From Acidobacteriota bacterium (GTDB lineage Bacteria > Acidobacteriota > Vicinamibacteria > Vicinamibacterales > UBA2999), in the NCBI GenBank assembly GCA_016871195.1, contig VFZN01000009.1, positions 65,451 to 106,462 of the forward strand: a stretch of DNA of 41,012 nt, given 5' to 3'. The notes beneath the pieces were generated by a model. It saw only the letters and a program-made list of their open reading frames with translations. It ran no database searches and was not told the origin of the DNA. Made by a program: the position numbers and the translations under genes. This document shows positions 37,356 through 41,012 of this stretch, piece after piece; positions within the stretch are counted from its first letter, which is position 1, and each line of letters begins with the position of its first letter.

Positions 37356-38325
37356 CAGGCGCGCCCCACGCCCCGACAATCAGTTGCAGCAATTCAGACG
37401 CGGTCGCCAGTCGCATCTCGACGCCGGCATCGGCCGGGCGAATGCCGATCTTGGCGGCCGTGAACAGCAGCGGTGCGTCGTGATACGCCATGCCAGCGGC
37501 CTCGATGTGCGCAGGCGTCAGCAGTGAACCGGGCGCACCATGCGGCGTCCCGGGCGTCCAGGCATGCGGCATGTGAGAGTCGTGCCACGGCCCGTAGGGC
37601 GTGGCCTCTCCTGAGCAGCCGGAAAAGCAGATGCCCCGAAGGCGACCATGCTGCCGCGCCTCGAGCGGGTGCGCTGTGGCTGTCTCGACCCGATGGGTCT
37701 CAAGCACCGAGCGCGCCCAGTTGATGACCAGTCCCACGGGCGCGCCGCCGCTGGCCTCGACCGCAGCGACCGCGGCCAGTTCGTCCCGGAGGGGAAGGAA
37801 CCCCTTGTGATGGGGATGCCCCGGCTGGAAGGCATCGCAGTGTTCCACCAGCAGCTCGGCGCCACCCCAGGGGAATGCCTGCACCTGCCGCAACGAGTCA
37901 GTGAAGGCCTGCACGGCCGTGGGTGTGGAGGGCTGGGCAGAGGGGGCCGAATGCACCTCGACGGCCAGCACGGCCTGCCGGCCGAGGTAGTCGTTGAGGC
38001 GGGCAACAGCGTCGGCGGCACGCCTGACAAACGCGAGCGCCGCCTGTCGTCCCGGCTCGTCCGTTGAGGCCAGGCCCCATCCGGGCCGGGCCGCGACCTG
38101 CTGCATCGTCCCCGGCAGGAGGGTGACGACGTAGTGCCAGCGCGGCGCCAGCTGGCGCAGCAGCCAGGGCTCGTCGACGCGGTGCAGGGTGCCCGTGAAG
38201 GGCAGTTCGAGACCGCCAAGCTGGGGCAGGTCACGAAGCCCGGCGTAGAAGGCGTCCTCGGCCCGGCGGTCGTCAGGGGCCAGGGCGTAGGCGCCGAGCA
38301 GCGGGGCGTGTGCGTGAGCGGTCAT
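37321..38325 (-). CDS. DUF4862 family protein (TIM-barrel, sugar isomerase-like)
   Basis: The protein has 334 residues from the ATG at 38325; an upstream extension lacks family similarity. It reads like DUF4862: LGAYALAP, GLELPFTGTLHRVDEPW, GWGLASTDEPGRQAAL, LAVEVHSAPS, LLVEHCDAFQPGHPHHKGF and GLVINWARS. The ordered acidic and His residues suggest a metal-dependent xylose-isomerase-like TIM barrel. The function is not known to me. The TATGCT -10 box is 33 nt before the start, so it has a real leader. Its 3' end overlaps the lipoprotein gene by 35 bp on the opposite strand. Confidence 0.78.
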   Translation of the reverse strand: MTAHAHAPLLGAYALAPDDRRAEDAFYAGLRDLPQLGGLELPFTGTLHRVDEPWLLRQLAPRWHYVVTLLPGTMQQVAARPGWGLASTDEPGRQAALAFVRRAADAVARLNDYLGRQAVLAVEVHSAPSAQPSTPTAVQAFTDSLRQVQAFPWGGAELLVEHCDAFQPGHPHHKGFLPLRDELAAVAAVEASGGAPVGLVINWARSVLETHRVETATAHPLEARQHGRLRGICFSGCSGEATPYGPWHDSHMPHAWTPGTPHGAPGSLLTPAHIEAAGMAYHDAPLLFTAAKIGIRPADAGVEMRLATASELLQLIVGAWGAPATDGRPSRQTA

Positions 38326-38448
38326 GAGCTGGTTCGACGACACGGCGCAGAGCTTCAAAGCATACAGCGGACCGTGCCCGCCCTCTGGGGCACACGACTC
38401 AGGGACCGGCCGTAGGCCTGGTCGTTCGTGAATCACACGGCACCCTGC

Positions 38449-38454
38449 TACGAT
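38449..38454 (+). promoter_or_regulatory. -10 box of the GT39-like gene
   Basis: TACGAT lies 8 nt before the ATG at 38463, with no Shine-Dalgarno; a leaderless start is likely. Confidence 0.4.
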
Positions 38455-38462
38455 CCTCGAAC

Positions 38463-40001
38463 ATGCCACTGGGCCACACCCTCACACGCAACGCGCGCCT
38501 TGCCTCGCTGACGGTCCTGGCACTCGTCGTCTTTCGCTCCGGCGTGTTTGTCTTCTGGCCGCAGTCCCACTTCGACGCTGACTCGGCGATCACGGGTCTG
38601 ATGGCCACGCATCTGGCCGATGGACGGGCGTTTCCGCTGTTCTACTACGGCCAGAATTACCTGCTCGGTGTGGATGCGTATCTGGCGGCGCCACTGTTTG
38701 CGGTGCTGGGCCCGTCAGTGACGGCATTGAAGGTGCCGCTGCTGGTCGTCAATCTCGTGGTGGCATGTCTGCTGCATCGAGCATTCGTCCGGGATATGGG
38801 GCTGTCGCCCTGGCTCGCTGTCGTGCCGGCGCTGTTCTTCGTGGTGCCTGCTCCGGGTACCGCCGCCCGAATCATCGAAGCCAATGGGGGCAACCCCGGA
38901 CCGTTCCTCTATGTCATGCTGCTCTGGGCGCTTCGTCACAGGCCAGCGTGGGTGGGGTGCGTGGCCGGCGTGGGGTTCCTGCATCGGGAGTTTACCCTCT
39001 ACGGAGTGCTCGCGCTCCTCGTCGTGGACACTGTGCATTCGGCCCGGACACCGCGCGCGTGGCTGCGGCACTGGAGCACGGTCGCGTTGACGGCGGGTGT
39101 TGTGTGGGGAGCGATTCAGGTGGCGGTTCCGTATGCGTCCGCGGCGGGCCCGGGGACGACCGTGGCCGACGTGTACCAGCCGCGGAACAACATTGCTGAG
39201 CTGGCCAGCCGGGTCTGCCTCGACGTCTCGGCGACGGCCTCAGGCATTCCTAAACTGGCGACCGAACACATCCCAGTGCTCTTCGGGGCCCAGCGATTAG
39301 CGCTCACCGATTTCGGCATCGAAAGCCCGCTGCAGCAGGGCATGGACTGGAGTTGGCTGCTGCTGGCCATTCTGCTGGCCGGTGTGGTGGTCGTACTCGT
39401 GAGTCGCCGCGCCTGGCGTGCGGGCTGGAGGCGCGAGTACGACGCAGGTCTCTACCTGACGCTGGTCGGGGTGCTGTCGCTGACGGGATACCTGGTGGGA
39501 CGCTGTGGTGAGGTGAGCTTCTATTGGATGCGCTACGACCTGCTGTCACTGCTGGGGGCATCCGGCTGTGTGGCCTGGGCACTGGCCGCGGCGCAGACGC
39601 CTGACGTCCCGCACACGCCGGCGTCGCAGGGAGGGCGACTGTGGGCGGCTCGACGCGCGATCGTGATCCTGATGGTGTGCTGGGCGTTGTTGGGGGCGGC
39701 CGTCCACACACGACTGTGGTGGCAGTACGTCACCGATCCACCGGAGGGTGGCAAGCAGCGGGTCATCCGGGCACTGGACGCTCGCGGTGTCCGCTACGCC
39801 TACGCCGACTATTGGTATGCCTACGCCATCACCTTCCTGACACACGAGCGCATCATCGTGGCGTCTAACTCCTTCATGCGGATTCCGTATTACAACACGC
39901 TCGTGGATGAGCATCGCGAGGAGGCCGTGACACTCTCCAGGGAACCGTGCGACGGTGGCGAGGAGATTGTCGACAGAGTCTATCTCTGCGGCTCCAGGTA
40001 G
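38463..40001 (+). CDS. GT39-like integral membrane glycosyltransferase
   Basis: The protein has 512 residues with about 10-12 hydrophobic segments. The first periplasmic loop has DADSAITG, like the acidic-residue loop of glycosyltransferase family 39/ArnT-type enzymes, followed by YYGQNYLLGVDAYL. A C-terminal soluble part (about 420-512) ends the protein. Such enzymes move a sugar from a polyprenyl-phosphate donor to lipid or protein outside the membrane. The exact donor and acceptor are unknown, and it could instead belong to a related PMT or EpsG-like family. It starts without a leader and ends about 120 nt before tRNA-Glu. Confidence 0.75.
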   Translation: MPLGHTLTRNARLASLTVLALVVFRSGVFVFWPQSHFDADSAITGLMATHLADGRAFPLFYYGQNYLLGVDAYLAAPLFAVLGPSVTALKVPLLVVNLVVACLLHRAFVRDMGLSPWLAVVPALFFVVPAPGTAARIIEANGGNPGPFLYVMLLWALRHRPAWVGCVAGVGFLHREFTLYGVLALLVVDTVHSARTPRAWLRHWSTVALTAGVVWGAIQVAVPYASAAGPGTTVADVYQPRNNIAELASRVCLDVSATASGIPKLATEHIPVLFGAQRLALTDFGIESPLQQGMDWSWLLLAILLAGVVVVLVSRRAWRAGWRREYDAGLYLTLVGVLSLTGYLVGRCGEVSFYWMRYDLLSLLGASGCVAWALAAAQTPDVPHTPASQGGRLWAARRAIVILMVCWALLGAAVHTRLWWQYVTDPPEGGKQRVIRALDARGVRYAYADYWYAYAITFLTHERIIVASNSFMRIPYYNTLVDEHREEAVTLSREPCDGGEEIVDRVYLCGSR

Positions 40002-40123
40002 GGATACCCGTCGGTGAATGCCCGTAGGAGGACGGCTGGCCTCCGGAACCGACCACCGCTCCGCAGAAGCCAGCGCGTCGGCGCCGGGCAGCGGCCGGTG
40101 CAGCAGCGACATCTGGAAAAGAG

Positions 40124-40199
40124 TGGCGTCCCCGACGGGATTCGAACCCGTGTTTTAGCCTTGAAAGGGCCACGTCCTGGGCCTCTGGACGACGGGGAC
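40124..40199 (-). tRNA. tRNA-Glu (TTC)
   Basis: This is a 76-nt cloverleaf on the reverse strand with encoded CCA. Acceptor GTCCCCG pairs with CGGGGAC, and G73 precedes CCA. The anticodon TTC is at 40165-40163 in a CTTTCAA loop, and the T-loop is GGTTCGAATCC. It is close to E. coli tRNA-Glu. A TACACT -10 box (40225-40220) lies about 20 nt upstream. Confidence 0.96.
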
Positions 40200-40219
40200 G
40201 CAAGGGGTGGAAACGCCAA

Positions 40220-40225
40220 AGTGTA
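40220..40225 (-). promoter_or_regulatory. -10 box of tRNA-Glu
   Basis: TACACT on the reverse strand, 20 nt before the tRNA 5' end. The -35 is unclear. Confidence 0.35.
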
Positions 40226-40246
40226 GCATGCCCTCGAATCGCTGCG

Positions 40247-40252
40247 TATAAT
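40247..40252 (+). promoter_or_regulatory. Consensus -10 box, leaderless start
   Basis: A perfect TATAAT lies 7 nt before the ATG at 40260, so transcription would begin at or next to the start codon. No Shine-Dalgarno can fit. Confidence 0.55.
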
Positions 40253-40259
40253 CCGCCCG

Positions 40260-41012
40260 ATGGCGCGGTCTGTTGCACGTCGCTCGACGGCCCTCCTGAT
40301 GGTGACCAGTCTGCTGCTGGCCGGGCCGACGCTGGTCGGTGCCCAGCCGGCGAAACCTGCGGCCCTCACTCGCGACGTGCTGGGTGATGTGCTGGCCCGG
40401 GTGGGCGAGCAGGTCCGGCAGTTCTTTGCGCGTGCGCAGAGTCTGGTCTGCCTGGAAACGGTGCGGTTGCAGCCGCTCGACATGGGGCTCGCCTCGGGAA
40501 GCTTCGGTCGCACGGTCGAGTCGGAACTGCGCCTGTCGTGGGATCCCGACGATCTCGAGCGGCGCCCCGTCGAGGCGCGCACGCTGCGGTCGGTGCTCAA
40601 GGTGAACGGCCATCCGCCCCGCCGCAACGATCGGAACGACTGCACCGACCCCGAGCAGAACGAATCAGAGACGCAGCCGCTGTCGATGCTGCTGCCCGAT
40701 CAGCAGCGCGACTATGTGTTCACGCCGGGGAAGCCCGAACGCGTCGATGGTCGCTGGGCGCATGTCGTGCAGTATCGCGTGACGACGCCGATGTCCGTGT
40801 CGGTCGAGGAGATCCCGGGCAAGGACGACTGCATCAGCTTCAATGTCGAGGGCGGTACGCGCGGGCGCATCTGGATTGATGTCGAGACCTTTCAGGTGCT
40901 GAGGCTCGACCAGGCCCTGGTGGGCCTCGTCGACATTCCCCTGCCGAAGCGCGCCGCCATGCGCTCGGGCGGCAACATCCGGTGGACGCTCGAGCGCCAC
41001 GACATCTCGATC
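40260..41012 (+). CDS. Secreted hypothetical protein, 3' partial
   Basis: I translated this directly: an open frame of 251 codons from the ATG at 40260 to the window end. A signal peptide (about 1-29) ends at Val-Gly-Ala-Gln. A helical stretch follows (about 35-60), then alternating beta-type sequence with a pair of Cys residues in short acidic loops (about residues 126 and 191). The ending (GRIWIDVETFQVLRLD) resembles LolA/LppX-like outer-membrane lipoprotein carriers seen often in Acidobacteriota hypotheticals, but I cannot assign a family. It reads away from the tRNA-Glu gene and has its own consensus -10 box. Confidence 0.8.
   Translation, partial: MARSVARRSTALLMVTSLLLAGPTLVGAQPAKPAALTRDVLGDVLARVGEQVRQFFARAQSLVCLETVRLQPLDMGLASGSFGRTVESELRLSWDPDDLERRPVEARTLRSVLKVNGHPPRRNDRNDCTDPEQNESETQPLSMLLPDQQRDYVFTPGKPERVDGRWAHVVQYRVTTPMSVSVEEIPGKDDCISFNVEGGTRGRIWIDVETFQVLRLDQALVGLVDIPLPKRAAMRSGGNIRWTLERHDISI

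Overview
The window is GC-rich, densely packed chromosomal DNA with no phage, insertion sequence or CRISPR array that I can recognise. The gene content suggests an environmental Gram-negative bacterium, most likely an Acidobacteriota member (Vicinamibacteria-like). This is inferred from secreted monohaem cytochrome/monooxygenase-like proteins, secreted RidA and cupin proteins, Tat-tagged aminotransferase-like proteins and many signal-peptide hypotheticals. No 16S rRNA gene is present to confirm it.

Layout. 1-4.7 kb: a secreted tandem RidA protein (cut by the window edge) diverges from a SET-domain methyltransferase. The SET gene overlaps a remarkable three-domain cell-wall protein (penicillin-binding transpeptidase + SpoIID + HExxH metallopeptidase), which is followed by an ABC ATPase. 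4.7-7.0 kb: a leftward pair encoding a cytochrome c/copper monooxygenase-like protein and a secreted protein. 7.2-13.3 kb: a leftward, translationally coupled operon of a DUF1175 (YfaT-like) cysteine-peptidase-like protein, a thioester alpha-2-macroglobulin and a membrane protein. 13.4-15.1 kb: msrP-msrQ (periplasmic methionine sulfoxide repair) and initiator tRNA-Met. 15.2-18.8 kb: a secreted hypothetical, pirin, OsmC, an FtsB-like division protein coupled to a ribbon-helix-helix protein, and CutA. 18.8-24.2 kb: a trans-sulfuration PLP enzyme, a HAMP/SpoIIE phosphatase coupled to a DUF2007-RNase III fusion, and a P-loop ATPase coupled to hutU. 24.2-31 kb: hutH-hutU (histidine degradation), purA and ppk1. 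31-33.8 kb: a TauE/SafE exporter and a CPA2 antiporter. 33.9-38.3 kb: tandem HisC-like aminotransferases, a cupin, a lipoprotein and a DUF4862 protein. 38.4-41 kb: a glycosyltransferase-39-like membrane protein, tRNA-Glu and a partial secreted hypothetical.

Two themes recur. The first is envelope maintenance: peptidoglycan synthesis and cleavage, protease trapping, periplasmic Met-SO repair and secreted detoxifying proteins. The second is promoter architecture. At least ten transcription-unit-first genes have a TANNNT -10 box only 6-10 nt before the start codon with no Shine-Dalgarno, which implies leaderless mRNAs. Several divergent gene pairs share overlapping, symmetric -10 boxes of the form ANNNTANNNT.

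The most novel candidates are the transpeptidase-SpoIID-metallopeptidase fusion, the DUF2007-RNase III fusion, the DUF1175/thioester-macroglobulin operon with a palindrome on its -10 box, the Tat-tagged aminotransferase pair, and the symmetric or leaderless promoter pattern. Family assignments come from motif recognition by eye; no database search was run.
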